Positions 37,244 to 46,102 of a DNA stretch of 64,000 bases are shown one piece after another. Numbering within the stretch: the stretch's first letter is position 1; every line of letters starts with the position of its first letter. The notes below the pieces were generated by a model. The model was not told the origin of the DNA. It did no database searches and was given only the letters and a program-made list of their open reading frames with translations. The DNA is from Cupriavidus sp. WGlv3 (GTDB taxonomy: Bacteria; Pseudomonadota; Gammaproteobacteria; Burkholderiales; Burkholderiaceae): positions 620,001 through 684,000 of the forward strand of contig NZ_JALHRX010000001.1 in assembly GCF_023952475.1 (NCBI RefSeq), given 5' to 3'. The position numbers and the translations under genes were made by a program.

Positions 37244-38806
37244 TCAGGCGGCCCTGGCCGGATTGGATGCGAGGCCGAAGTCCTCGGGGAATTCGTTCAG
37301 CGCGGACAGCACCGGGTACGGCGTCATGCCGCCCATCGCGCATAGCGAGCCGTTGAGCATGGTGTCGCACAGGTCGCGCACCAGCTGCACATGCCGCACC
37401 GGCTGCTCGCCGGCGATGATGCGGTCCATCACTTCGACGCCGCGGGTCGAGCCGATCCGGCACGGCGTGCATTTGCCGCACGATTCGATCGCGCAGAACT
37501 CCATCGCGTAGCGCGCCTGCTTCGCCATGTCGACGGTCTCGTCGAACACCACGATGCCGCCGTGGCCGACCACGCCGCCGAACGCGGCATAGGCTTCGTA
37601 GTCCAGCGGCACGTCGAAGCGCGACTCGGGCAGGTAGGCACCCAGCGGCCCGCCCACCTGCACCGCACGGATCGCGCGGCCGCTGCGGGTGCCGCCGCCG
37701 TAGTCGACCAGCAGCTCGCGCAGCGTGACGCCGAACGCCTTCTCCACCAGCCCGCCATGCCGGATGTTGCCGGCCAGCTGGAACGGCAGCGTGCCGCGCG
37801 AGCGGCCCATGCCGAAGTCGCGGTAGTACTGCGCGCCGCGCGCCAGGATCACCGGCACCGTGGCCAGCGAGATCACGTTGTTGATCACCGTGGGCTGGCC
37901 GAACAGCCCCTTCAGCGCCGGCAGCGGCGGCTTGGCGCGCACCACGCCGCGCCGGCCTTCCAGGCTTTCCAGCAGCGCGGTTTCCTCGCCGCAGACATAG
38001 GCGCCGGCGCCCTTGCGCACTTCGAGATGAAAGCGCCGGCCGCTGCCGCGGATGTCGTCGCCGAGCCAGCCCGCGGCGCTGGCGATGCCGATCGCGCTTT
38101 CCAGCACGGCGATCGCGTGCGGGTATTCGGAACGGCAGTAGATGTAGCCCTGCTCCGCCCCGACCGCCAGGCCGGCGATGGTCATGCCTTCGATCAGCAT
38201 GAAGGGGTCGTCTTCCATCACCATGCGATCGGAGAAGGTGCCGGAGTCGCCTTCGTCGGCATTGCAGACGATGTACTTGGTTGCGGACTGGGCGCCGAGC
38301 ACGGTCTTCCACTTGATGCCGGTCGGGAACGCCGCGCCGCCGCGGCCACGCAGGCCGGAGTCGGTGACTTCCTGCACGATCCCGGCGGGCGGCATCGCCA
38401 GCGCGCGTTCCAGGCCGGCGTAGCCCTCGTGCGCGCGGTAGTCGTCCAGCGACAGCGGGTCGGTGATGCCGACCCGGGCGAAGGTCAGGCGCTCCTGCCG
38501 TTGCAGGAACGGGATCTGCTCGGTCGGGCCGTGTGCCAGCGCGTGCGCGCCGCCCTGCAACAGGCCGGCGTCGAACAGCCCCGGCACGTCGGCCGCGCCG
38601 ACCGGGCCGTAGGCCACGCGGCCGGCAGCGGTCTGCACCTCGACCAGCGGCTCGAGCCAGAACATGCCGCGCGAACCGTTGCGCACGATGCGCACGGCCT
38701 CGCCGCGCGCGGCGGCTTCGCGGGCGATGGCGTGCGCGACCTCGTCGGCGCCCAGCGCCAGCGCGGTCGAGTCGCGCGGCACGAAGAGGGTGGTAACGGT
38801 GCTCAT
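37244..38806 (-). CDS. fdsB: NAD-linked formate dehydrogenase beta subunit (FMN/NADH site)
   Basis: FdsB passes electrons from FdsA to NAD through FMN. The 520-residue protein has a thioredoxin-like ferredoxin part at the N terminus, then a NuoF-type domain: GLRGRGGAAFPTGIKW and CNADEGDSGTFSDR for FMN and NADH, and a [4Fe-4S] site with ESCGKCTPCR (Cys443, 446, 449, and Cys489). The ATG overlaps the fdsG stop as ATGA and gives the expected length. Confidence 0.97.
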   Translation of the reverse strand: MSTVTTLFVPRDSTALALGADEVAHAIAREAAARGEAVRIVRNGSRGMFWLEPLVEVQTAAGRVAYGPVGAADVPGLFDAGLLQGGAHALAHGPTEQIPFLQRQERLTFARVGITDPLSLDDYRAHEGYAGLERALAMPPAGIVQEVTDSGLRGRGGAAFPTGIKWKTVLGAQSATKYIVCNADEGDSGTFSDRMVMEDDPFMLIEGMTIAGLAVGAEQGYIYCRSEYPHAIAVLESAIGIASAAGWLGDDIRGSGRRFHLEVRKGAGAYVCGEETALLESLEGRRGVVRAKPPLPALKGLFGQPTVINNVISLATVPVILARGAQYYRDFGMGRSRGTLPFQLAGNIRHGGLVEKAFGVTLRELLVDYGGGTRSGRAIRAVQVGGPLGAYLPESRFDVPLDYEAYAAFGGVVGHGGIVVFDETVDMAKQARYAMEFCAIESCGKCTPCRIGSTRGVEVMDRIIAGEQPVRHVQLVRDLCDTMLNGSLCAMGGMTPYPVLSALNEFPEDFGLASNPARAA

Positions 38807-39342
38807 GCCTGCGCCTCCGCTTCTGCGGGGGTGGACGGTGCGCGCAGCGCGCGCACCAGCGCGTCGAAGCGCGCCGCATCGACATAGCCGTGCAGCTGCT
38901 CGCCGACCATCACCGCCGGGCCGCAGGCGCACTGGCCCAGGCAATAGACCGGCTCCAGCGTCACCTGTCCGTCCGCGCTGGTTCCATGGAAACCGCAACC
39001 CAGCGCGCGCTGCGCGTGCTCGGCCAGCGCCTCGGCGCCGACCGCCTGGCACGCCTCGGCGCGGCACACCTGCACCACGTGGCGGCCGGCGGGCTGCTGG
39101 CGGAAGTGATGGTAGAAGGTGATCACGCCGTGGACCTCGGCGCGCGACAGGTTCAGCGCGCGCGCGATCACGGGCACGGCGGTGTCGGGAATAAAGCCCT
39201 GGGTGTCCTGGATCTCGTGCAGGATCGGCAACAAGGCGCCCGGCATGTGCTGGCGTGCCGCGACGATGGCGGCGATGTGCGCGGCATCGGGCGATGCCGC
39301 GGCGCCGGGGGCACGGGGTGCGTGGGGGGCGATGTCTGGCAT
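38803..39342 (-). CDS. fdsG: NAD-linked formate dehydrogenase gamma subunit ([2Fe-2S])
   Basis: First gene of the fds operon. The 179-residue NuoE-like protein binds a [2Fe-2S] cluster through Cys93, Cys98, Cys134 and Cys138 (CRAEAC and CLGQCACGP). It works with FdsB as the NADH-forming module. A good AGGAG site precedes the ATG. The 160-base gap to the divergent fdsR carries the operon's promoter and repeated sites. Confidence 0.96.
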   Translation of the reverse strand: MPDIAPHAPRAPGAAASPDAAHIAAIVAARQHMPGALLPILHEIQDTQGFIPDTAVPVIARALNLSRAEVHGVITFYHHFRQQPAGRHVVQVCRAEACQAVGAEALAEHAQRALGCGFHGTSADGQVTLEPVYCLGQCACGPAVMVGEQLHGYVDAARFDALVRALRAPSTPAEAEAQA

Positions 39343-39402
39343 GGCGTCTCCTGTGAGGGCTCGCCAGGACCGGCCAAAGTGCCTGCCGGATCCCGCTTAT
39401 AT

Positions 39403-39504
39403 GCTATTTTTTTCCTATTTCCGGGCTACCGGATCGCCGTTTCGCCCGTTAGGCGGACTATATGAGAGTGACAGCGGGCCTTCAATAAGCTATTTTCTAC
39501 ATAT
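39403..39504. promoter_or_regulatory. fdsG-fdsR control region with two repeated sites
   Basis: Two direct 16-base repeats, GCTATTTTTTTCCTAT (39403-39418) and GCTATTTTCTACATAT (39489-39504), match at 13 positions and lie 86 bases apart, one near fdsG and the other running into the fdsR start codon. They are AT-rich islands in GC-rich DNA. FdsR, which has a ModE-like DNA-binding domain, is the likely ligand; this would couple fds control with autoregulation. Confidence 0.6.
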
Positions 39505-40603
39505 GATCCGTATCTCGATCCAGCCTCACCTGCAAATCCGGGACGACGCCCGGCCGGGCGCCGAGCCGCTGGACGTGTCCCGGCTGGTGGCCCTGCTCGG
39601 CCATATCGGCGAATCCGGCAGCATCAGCCAGTCGGCCCAGGCGGTGTCGCTGTCGTACCGCTATGCGTGGGGCATCCTGCGCGATGCCGAGGCGCTGTTC
39701 GGCGGCCCGCTGATCGACAAGACGCGCGGGCGCGGCAGCGCGCTGACGCCGCTGGCGCAGCAGCTGGTGTGGGCCAGCAAGCGGATCGGCGCGCGGCTGT
39801 CGCCGACACTGGACAGCCTCGCGTCCGAGCTGGAGATCGAGCTGAAGAAGCTGATGGCGCAGCCCGAGGCCACGGCGCGGCTGCATGCCAGCCACGGCTT
39901 TGCGGTGGCGGCGCTGCGCGACTTCCTCGACGAGCAGCAGGTGCGGCACGACCTGAAGTACTGCGGCAGCGTCGAGGCCGTGGCGGCGCTGGCCGAAGGC
40001 GCCTGCGACATCGCCGGCTTCCATGTGCCGGTGGGCGAGTTCGAGCACGGCATGTGGCGCCACTTCACCACCTGGCTCAAGCCCGAGACCCACTGCCTGG
40101 TGCACCTGGCGGTGCGCAGCCAGGGGCTGTTCGTGCGGCCGGGCAACCCGCTCGGGATCCATACGCTCGAAGACCTGACCCGGCGCGAAGTGCGCTTCGT
40201 CAACCGGCAGGTCGGCTCCGGCACGCGGCTGCTGCTGGACCTGATGCTGGCGGCGCGCGGCATCGACGGCGCGCGCATCGAGGGCTACAGCAATGGGGAA
40301 TTCACCCACGCCGCGGTGGCGGCGTACATCGGCAGCGGCATGGCCGACGTGGGCTTCGGCGTCGAGACCGCGGCGCGGCGCTTCGGGCTGGCCTTCGTGC
40401 CGGTGATCAAGGAGCGCTACTTCTTTGCGATCGAGCGCGCCAAGCTGCGCAGCGCGGCGCTGGCCGGCGCGGTCGGGGCGCTGACCAGCGAGGCCTTCCG
40501 CCAGCGCGTCAACGCGCTGCCCGGCTATGACGGCACCCTGACCGGCACCGTGCAGACCTTGCCAGAAGCCTTCCCGGACTACCGCGACACGCCGCCGCGC
40601 TAG
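39503..40603 (+). CDS. fdsR: FdsR, regulator of the fds operon
   Basis: The 366-residue protein has a ModE/LysR-like winged helix (about 22-95, HIGESGSISQSAQAVSLSYRYAWGI) and a C-terminal periplasmic-binding-like domain (about 125-335, with VGSGTRLLLDLML and DVGFGVETAAR) of the kind found in molybdate- or tungstate-linked regulators. A divergent fdsR is known beside fdsGBACD in C. necator. The ligand, formate or an oxyanion, cannot be told from sequence. The frame is open upstream over the fds control region; the ATG used is the first sensible one. Confidence 0.88.
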   Translation: MIRISIQPHLQIRDDARPGAEPLDVSRLVALLGHIGESGSISQSAQAVSLSYRYAWGILRDAEALFGGPLIDKTRGRGSALTPLAQQLVWASKRIGARLSPTLDSLASELEIELKKLMAQPEATARLHASHGFAVAALRDFLDEQQVRHDLKYCGSVEAVAALAEGACDIAGFHVPVGEFEHGMWRHFTTWLKPETHCLVHLAVRSQGLFVRPGNPLGIHTLEDLTRREVRFVNRQVGSGTRLLLDLMLAARGIDGARIEGYSNGEFTHAAVAAYIGSGMADVGFGVETAARRFGLAFVPVIKERYFFAIERAKLRSAALAGAVGALTSEAFRQRVNALPGYDGTLTGTVQTLPEAFPDYRDTPPR

Positions 40604-40929
40604 CGTTGCAGCAACGACAGGCGGTCAGCATGGCCGGCCCACCGCTCGTGGTCCGGCAGCGGCCCCTTCGCCTTCATCAGCGGCAGCCAGTCCGGCCGTC
40701 GCGACAGCTCGGCGTTGAGCGCAAGGAAATGGCGCTGGTGTTCCGGCAGGTCATGCTCGGAATAGATGGCGCCGACGGGGCACAACGGCACACACATCGA
40801 GCAGTCGATGCATTGGTCGGGATCGATGGCCAGGAAGTTCGGCCCTTCGTGAAAGCACGACATCGGGCAGACTTCGACGCAGTCGGTATGGCGGCACTGG
40901 ATGCAGGCATCCGTCACGACAAAGGTCAT
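40600..40929 (-). CDS. fdxA: 7Fe ferredoxin (FdxA type)
   Basis: The 109-residue ferredoxin has the 7Fe pattern of Azotobacter FdI. Cys9, Cys17 and Cys50 fit a [3Fe-4S] cluster; Cys21, Cys40, Cys43 and Cys46 fit a [4Fe-4S] cluster. The start FVVTDACIQCRHTDCVEVCP is characteristic, and a C-terminal tail of about 50 residues follows. It is convergent with fdsR, and the two stop codons share the bases CTAG. An electron-transfer partner is not evident. Confidence 0.93.
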   Translation of the reverse strand: MTFVVTDACIQCRHTDCVEVCPMSCFHEGPNFLAIDPDQCIDCSMCVPLCPVGAIYSEHDLPEHQRHFLALNAELSRRPDWLPLMKAKGPLPDHERWAGHADRLSLLQR

Positions 40930-41080
40930 GGGGCAGTCACGGCACGGCAGGGAAATTAGTGAGTGATGGTAGCGGCCGGCCGGGGCGCGTGGGGCACCCC
41001 GGCTTGTGCGAGTCCTTCAAATCCGCTGAAGCGGCGGGGCGCCGCGCACGCCCGGAACCGCCGCGTCAGGCACCACCGCG

Positions 41081-41548
41081 TCAGGCGGTCTCGCGCATCA
41101 GCTCTTCCTTGCGCGCGGCCATGGCCTGCGCCACGTCGCGCAGGTCGACCTTTTCCTTGATCACGTTCTTGAACAGCTCGCCTTCCTCTTCCTCGACGTG
41201 GTGCGAGACGTATTCCGACAGCACCGTGAAGCTGGCCTCGAGCATGTCGCCGGCGGGATCCTCTTCGATCGCGGCGATCAGGTCCTTGGCGACCTGGTGC
41301 TCGACCTGGGCCTCGTCCAGCATGTCATCGATTTCTTCGCTGACGCCCCGCAATGCCGGATAGAAGATTTCTTCCTCGATGGTGGCGTGCACCGTGAGCT
41401 GGTGGCACACGTCGAGCGCGATCGATTCCTTCTCGTCGCGGTCGTCGGTGTCCTTGAACGCCTTGAACTGCTTCTTGACCGCACGGTGGTCGTCCATCAA
41501 GGCACCGAGTGCCTCGGCCTGGTCTGCGGGGATCTTCGACTTGTCCAC
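41081..41548 (-). CDS. Hemerythrin HHE-domain protein
   Basis: The 155-residue protein is a four-helix bundle of the HHE cation-binding family, with histidines and glutamates in LMDDHRAVKK, HATIEEEIFYPAL, VEHQVAKDLI and YVSHHVEEEE that could hold a di-iron centre. Such proteins bind oxygen or nitric oxide or handle iron. The start is a GTG with AGGAG six bases before it; an upstream extension of 96 codons is GC-rich noise. Gene neighbours do not define a role. Confidence 0.88.
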   Translation of the reverse strand: MDKSKIPADQAEALGALMDDHRAVKKQFKAFKDTDDRDEKESIALDVCHQLTVHATIEEEIFYPALRGVSEEIDDMLDEAQVEHQVAKDLIAAIEEDPAGDMLEASFTVLSEYVSHHVEEEEGELFKNVIKEKVDLRDVAQAMAARKEELMRETA

Positions 41549-41907
41549 GGTTCTCTCCTGGTGGGGAGCCGGCACTCCGGCTTCGCCCCGCAAGGCAGGC
41601 AGATTCCGTGCCCGCACCGCAGCGGGCGCCGTGGCCGCGCATGGCGGGCCGTCCTGCCGGTCATTGCAATTCCTGCGCGAAGCCTTGTAATTGTGCCCGC
41701 GGCGGCGCGTGAGGACGCGCATGGCGTGCCCGCATCGCCTTTGCCCGCCGGTATAGCGTTGCGCCGCTTTGATGGGGGACGGCACGCGCGGCATGAAAGT
41801 TGCGGCAGCTACGGCAACCGTTGCGTTATCGCGCAACCAGCCGGAACAGAATCCTCTGCCCGGACCGCTCTCACCAGCGTGCGGCGCGCGCGCCGTCCGA
41901 CACCATC
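41549..41907. other. Intergenic region between divergent genes
   Basis: This 359-base gap separates the hemerythrin gene and the recombinase-like gene. It must contain both promoters. The only symmetry noted is GTTGCG-TTATCG-CGCAAC near 41820, close to the recombinase-like gene. No gene, terminator or strong promoter match was recognised. Confidence 0.5.
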
Positions 41908-42555
41908 ATGCCGACCACCTTCCTCTACTCCAATTGCGCCGATGCAGCGTCGGCGCTCCAGGATGAACTGCAGGCCGCCAGCGCCGCCGGCTATGGCATC
42001 GACCCGCAACACGTGTTCTGGGAGGCCGCGCCCGCCTCGGTGCCGGCACTGCAGCGCCCGCGCCTGCGCGCGCTGCAGCACCAGGTGCAACCGGGCGACG
42101 CGGTGGTCGCGCTGCGCCTGTGCAGCCTGGGCTGGAGCGTGCCCGAAGTGCTGGCCACGGTCCGGCGCTTCCGCCTGCTGGGCGTGGCGCTGTACTGCGT
42201 GCAGCTGTCGCGCGATGACCTCGCCAGCGCGATGCCGCCCGAAGCGGTCGAGGTATTGCGCGCGGTGGCCGCGCTCGAAGGCGCCACCCGCAGCGTGCGC
42301 GTGCGCGAGAGCCTGGCCGCGGCCAAGGCCATGGGGCGCCAGGTGGGCCGGCCGCCCAAGCACACGCCCGAGCAGCGCCACGCGATCCTGAGCGCGCTGT
42401 CGGCAGGCTATTCGGTCAGCGAGACCGCACGGCGCTTCAGCACGTCGCGCCAGACCGTGCTGCGCATCCGGGCGGCCGAGCCGCTGGCGCAGCGTGCGGC
42501 CGCCATCGCCCTGGCCGACGCCGAAGAATCCGCCACCGAAACGGCGACGGAATGA
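41908..42555 (+). CDS. Serine-recombinase-like protein lacking the catalytic serine
   Basis: The 215-residue protein follows a resolvase/invertase plan: an N-terminal alpha/beta domain (1-125) with VVALRLCSLGWSVPEVL where recombinases have the D-R motifs, a long helix (SLAAAKAMGRQVGRPP) and a C-terminal Hin-type helix-turn-helix (SAGYSVSETARRFSTSRQTVLRI). The usual YARVST motif with the nucleophilic serine is replaced by LYSNCADA, so strand cleavage is doubtful. It is more likely a DNA-binding or regulatory derivative. No inverted repeats for inversion and no mobile element were found beside it. Confidence 0.75.
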   Translation: MPTTFLYSNCADAASALQDELQAASAAGYGIDPQHVFWEAAPASVPALQRPRLRALQHQVQPGDAVVALRLCSLGWSVPEVLATVRRFRLLGVALYCVQLSRDDLASAMPPEAVEVLRAVAALEGATRSVRVRESLAAAKAMGRQVGRPPKHTPEQRHAILSALSAGYSVSETARRFSTSRQTVLRIRAAEPLAQRAAAIALADAEESATETATE

Positions 42556-42616
42556 AACCCGCCGCCGCAACGCGCGGCACGGCAGTGTCGCGCCCGGTCA
42601 CGTCTGGCTGGCTGCC

Positions 42617-43033
42617 ATGACCGACCGCCCGCCCAACGCCACGGACCTGCCTGCGGCACTGGTCGATGCCATCAGCGGGTCGCCGGAGGCCACGCCGCTG
42701 CCCGCGCGCTTTGCCAGGCCTACCCTGCTGCTCGAAACGCTGCTGGCGACGCGGCTGGAATTGCTCAGCCGCGACCACGGCTGGCCGCCGCATACGCTGG
42801 CGCAGCGCCGCGCCGTGCTGATGCGGCTATGGGAGCAGCGCGCGCCGGGACTGTTCGAGCAGGACGGCACCGCCGACAGCATCGAACGCTGCCTGCAGGC
42901 GGCGTTCGCCGACGCGGCCGCCGGACGCCGGCTGGAAGCGGCGCTGCAGTTCAAGCGCGCCTACTACCTGGTGTGCTGCACGGCGTCGTCGGGCAGCCGC
43001 GCGCGGCTCCACGGCACCGGCGGTCCGGGCTAG
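42617..43033 (+). CDS. Hypothetical protein, 138 residues
   Basis: No family is recognised. The protein looks soluble and helical (RPTLLLETLLATRLELLSRDHG and TLAQRRAVLMRLWEQRAPGL in the middle). It lies 61 bases after the recombinase-like gene in the same direction and may be co-transcribed. The ATG used begins the coherent part; the open frame starts 41 codons earlier inside the preceding gene. It is convergent with the minus-strand glycan operon. Confidence 0.6.
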   Translation: MTDRPPNATDLPAALVDAISGSPEATPLPARFARPTLLLETLLATRLELLSRDHGWPPHTLAQRRAVLMRLWEQRAPGLFEQDGTADSIERCLQAAFADAAAGRRLEAALQFKRAYYLVCCTASSGSRARLHGTGGPG

Positions 43034-43048
43034 CGGCACGTGCCGCAG

Positions 43049-43996
43049 TCACGCGCAGACCGCGCGCAGCGTCTCGTCCCACTCCGCCACGAAGCGGCCG
43101 ATGCCGAAGCGCTCGCGCGCCACCCGGCAGCCGCGCTCGCCCCAGGCGCGCGCCAGTTCCGGATCATCCAGCAGTTCGCGCATCACGCTGACCAGCACCT
43201 CGATGCGGGTATCGACATAGCCGTTGTTGCCGCTCTGGATCACGGTAACCAGCTCGGTGGTGGCCAGCCCCACCACCGGCACCCCCAGCATCATCGCCTC
43301 CACCACCGCCAGCCCCAGGCTGGTGTAGCGGATCGGATTGAAGAAAAAGCGGTAGCGCGCGACGAACGCCGCCAGTTGCGGGTTGGCCACCTCGCCCAGC
43401 CCGCCCGCCTCCTGCGCCGCCATGCCGACCAGGTCCAGCGGCACCTGCTCGCGCACGCGTGCAAACAGATCGGCGCCGAGCCGGCGGCCGCGCCGCGACA
43501 GGTGGTTGACCACGCTGATGCCGCGCACCAGTTCGCCGCTGTAGCGCACCGCCTCGTCGACCAGCACGCCGTGTTCGATCACCCGGCACGGCGTGACGCC
43601 GCTGTCCCACATCAGCGCGTTGAACGGCGTCACGTGCACCAGCAGCATCGACGGATCCTGCACCGGGTGGCGCGTATTGGTCGGGTGTTGCTGCGGCGGA
43701 TCGTGTTCCAGGTAGATAGCCGGCAGCGCGCGTTGCGCGGCGCTGAGCAGGTCTGCGCGGTCATGCTCGTAATGGTGGCGGTGCTGGTACAGCACGCAGT
43801 CGAAGCGGCCGGCCGGGACCGCATCGTAGGGCACCTCGTGCACGTTGGCGCCCCACGGCAACGCGCCCCCGACGCCGGCATAGCCGGGCGTGCCGTCATC
43901 GCGCGTGACCAGGTACAGCTCGTGCGGGATCTGCGACAGGTAATACAGGTAGTTCCCATGCACATGCCAGGTCAGGATGCGCAGTCGCCTAGCCAT
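43049..43996 (-). CDS. Glycosyltransferase (GT-B fold, group 1 type)
   Basis: The 315-residue protein has the C-terminal GT-B nucleotide-sugar site RYTSLGLAVVEAMMLGVPVVGL (an EX7E-like glutamate pair) and an N-terminal half with EHDPPQQHP and VIEHGVLVDE. The sugar donor and acceptor are unknown. It is the last gene of a seven-gene operon and overlaps the preceding GT9 gene by 8 bases. The ATG used is followed by RRLRILTWHVHGNYLYYLSQ, the natural start of the fold. Confidence 0.87.
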   Translation of the reverse strand: MARRLRILTWHVHGNYLYYLSQIPHELYLVTRDDGTPGYAGVGGALPWGANVHEVPYDAVPAGRFDCVLYQHRHHYEHDRADLLSAAQRALPAIYLEHDPPQQHPTNTRHPVQDPSMLLVHVTPFNALMWDSGVTPCRVIEHGVLVDEAVRYSGELVRGISVVNHLSRRGRRLGADLFARVREQVPLDLVGMAAQEAGGLGEVANPQLAAFVARYRFFFNPIRYTSLGLAVVEAMMLGVPVVGLATTELVTVIQSGNNGYVDTRIEVLVSVMRELLDDPELARAWGERGCRVARERFGIGRFVAEWDETLRAVCA

Positions 43997-45119
43997 GGCC
44001 GCGCTCCTGGGCCGCGAGCGCCAGCGCGGCCTCCACCACGCTGGCCACGCTGATATTCGAGGCGCACGGGTGCCCGGCAAGCGGGCAGCGCTGATGCATG
44101 CACGGACGGCATGGCGGCTGGTCGGCCAGCACGCGGTGCAGCGTGGTGTCGAGCGGCGCCCAGCGCGCGCTGTCGCTGCCGCAAGAGACCACCACGCTGG
44201 GCGTGCCCACCGCCGCGGCGATATGCGAGGCGCCGGTGTCATTGCACAGCAGCAGGCGCGCGTCGCGGATCAGCGCGGCCAGCGTGCCCAGCGCGGTCTG
44301 CCCGCACAGGTTGACCACCGGCTTGCCCAGGCGCCGTGCCAGCTGCGCTACCAGCGCCGCCTCGTCGCGGCTGCCGGTCAGCACCACCTTCCAGTGGCGC
44401 CGCAGCGCGCGCCCGGCCTCGGCAAAGCGCTCCACCGGCCAGCGCCGCGACAGCATGCGCGCGCCCGCGTGCAGGCAGACGTATTCGCCGGCAACCAGCC
44501 CATGCTCGGCGGCCAACAGCCGCCAGCTGGCGTGGTCGAGCGGACGCAGCGGAAACGCCAGGCTGCGGTCCGCGCACGGATAGCCCAGCGCCTGCATCAG
44601 CGCCAGCAGCCGCTCGACCTCGTTGCCCTGCGGCCACGGCACCAGCACGCCGGCGCGGCTGCAGCGCGCCGCGGTGGAGTCCGGGCAGAAGCCGGCCATG
44701 CGTCGGGCGCCCAGCCGCTGCACCACGGCGTTGGTCAGCGCGCCGCTGCCGTGCAGCTGGATCGCCAGGTCGAAGCGCGCGGCGTGCGCGGCCGCGTAGA
44801 ACGGACCCGCGGCGGTCTCGGCGCAAGGTTGTTCCGGCATCCCCGGTGCGCCGGGAAACACCATCAAATCATCCACCAGCGCACTGAAGCGGGACACGAA
44901 CTCCTGCGCCCACGGCAGGCCGATCAGCGTGATGCGGGCCTCGGGCTCGCCCGCGCGCAGCGCCCGCAGCGCCGGCACCGCGCACAGCATGTCGCCGAGC
45001 TGGAGCGCGCGAAACACCGCGATGCGCCGCACGCGCGCGGGCGCCGCGCGGCGCCGCGCCGCTTGCTGCGGATGCCGCGCGAGGGGCAAGGGCGTGACCG
45101 GCTCGACGCGTGCGCTCAT
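43989..45119 (-). CDS. Glycosyltransferase family 9 (heptosyltransferase-like)
   Basis: The 376-residue protein begins its fold with IAVFRALQLGDMLCAVPALRAL and ends with the GT9 site LLLCNDTGASHIAAAVGTPSVVV, both characteristic of LPS heptosyltransferases. Heptose or a similar sugar is therefore a likely substrate. The C terminus carries four cysteines (CRPCMHQRC) as in other GT9 proteins of this operon. The ATG overlaps the stop of the GT2 gene. Confidence 0.9.
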   Translation of the reverse strand: MSARVEPVTPLPLARHPQQAARRRAAPARVRRIAVFRALQLGDMLCAVPALRALRAGEPEARITLIGLPWAQEFVSRFSALVDDLMVFPGAPGMPEQPCAETAAGPFYAAAHAARFDLAIQLHGSGALTNAVVQRLGARRMAGFCPDSTAARCSRAGVLVPWPQGNEVERLLALMQALGYPCADRSLAFPLRPLDHASWRLLAAEHGLVAGEYVCLHAGARMLSRRWPVERFAEAGRALRRHWKVVLTGSRDEAALVAQLARRLGKPVVNLCGQTALGTLAALIRDARLLLCNDTGASHIAAAVGTPSVVVSCGSDSARWAPLDTTLHRVLADQPPCRPCMHQRCPLAGHPCASNISVASVVEAALALAAQERGHG

Positions 45120-46102
45120 AGGAACACCACCCGGAAGGCCAGCGCGCCGCGCAGCCGCCAGTACAGCGATAGCGGCGGTATCAGCATCGAGGTGAACGCC
45201 ATCTCGGCCACATGGGCCGGCGTCAGCGCCGCGCCGCGCAGGCGCCGCGCGCAGAATGCCGCGGTAAATCCGAGCCACAGCAGGCCCGCCGCCGCGGCCA
45301 CGGCCGGCGCGCCCGCCAGCCATGCGATCGGCACGGCCAGCAGCGCCAGCACCGTCACGTAGTAATGCCAGGGCGGCACGCGCCGGATGCGTTGCCGGTA
45401 CAGGCGCGGATGCTTCTTGTACAGCAGCGCGTCGAAGTACACCTTGGCCTGCGCCGCGACGCTGCTGCCCCAGGCAGCCGGCCGCACCGGATGCGCCACC
45501 ACCGCCGCGGGCGCCCGTCCCACCGGGCAGACCTGCTCGATCAGGCGGAACTGCAGGTCCGAATCCTCGCGCCACGCGCGCGTGAAGCGCTCGTCGAAGC
45601 CGCCGATGCGCAGCAGCGCGTCGCGCCGGACGAAGCAATTGGCGGTGACGAACTCGGCGTGCGCGAGGCCGCCGGTATCGCGCTCATGGTCGGTCGGCCG
45701 CGCCGGCAGCGGCACGTGCACGGTGCCGGCCACGGCGCAGCATTCCGGCTGCTCCGCGAGCGCGGCGCAGCCCGCTTCGAGCCAGCCCGGATCCGGCACG
45801 GTGTCGTCGTCGGTAAAGGCAATCACGGATGCGCGCGCGCGGCGCCAGCCCGCATTGCGCGCGCCCGACGGCCCTTGCGTGCCCGGCACCGGCACATAGC
45901 GCAGCGCATGGTGCGGATGCTGCGCGGCCATCAGCGCCACCAGCCGTTCGATGCGGGCCTCGCAGCCATCGTCGGCAACGATGATCTCGTACGCGTGCGC
46001 AGGCAGGCGCTGCGCGCACAGCGCCTGCAGGCAGCGCGCCAGCAGCGCCGGCCGGCGCCAGGTGGGCACCACCACCGCGACGCTTGGCTCAGGCCTGTCC
46101 AT
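45116..46102 (-). CDS. Glycosyltransferase family 2
   Basis: The 328-residue protein has a GT-A domain (AVVVPTWRRPALLARCLQAL, IIVADDGC, FTDDDTVPDPGW with the DXD motif, and a WREDSDLQFRL site) and one or two C-terminal hydrophobic helices (about 245-310) that may tie it to the membrane. It should add a sugar from a nucleotide donor to a surface glycan. It overlaps the carbamoyltransferase gene by 14 bases and the GT9 gene by 4. Confidence 0.9.
   Translation of the reverse strand: MDRPEPSVAVVVPTWRRPALLARCLQALCAQRLPAHAYEIIVADDGCEARIERLVALMAAQHPHHALRYVPVPGTQGPSGARNAGWRRARASVIAFTDDDTVPDPGWLEAGCAALAEQPECCAVAGTVHVPLPARPTDHERDTGGLAHAEFVTANCFVRRDALLRIGGFDERFTRAWREDSDLQFRLIEQVCPVGRAPAAVVAHPVRPAAWGSSVAAQAKVYFDALLYKKHPRLYRQRIRRVPPWHYYVTVLALLAVPIAWLAGAPAVAAAAGLLWLGFTAAFCARRLRGAALTPAHVAEMAFTSMLIPPLSLYWRLRGALAFRVVFL

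Noticed and set aside
34020-37511. Long open frame of about 1160 codons on the plus strand opposite fdsA
   Set aside because: Antisense shadow of a well-supported gene; His/Arg/Gly-rich translation without domain pattern, as expected from high-GC codon bias.
37209-38885. Upstream extension of fdsA into fdsB
   Set aside because: The extension is frame-shifted fdsB; the ATG at 37208 has a ribosome site and gives the known 959-residue length.
41908-42555. Idea that this is an active invertase with a switchable promoter
   Set aside because: No flanking inverted repeats of hix type and no catalytic serine motif.
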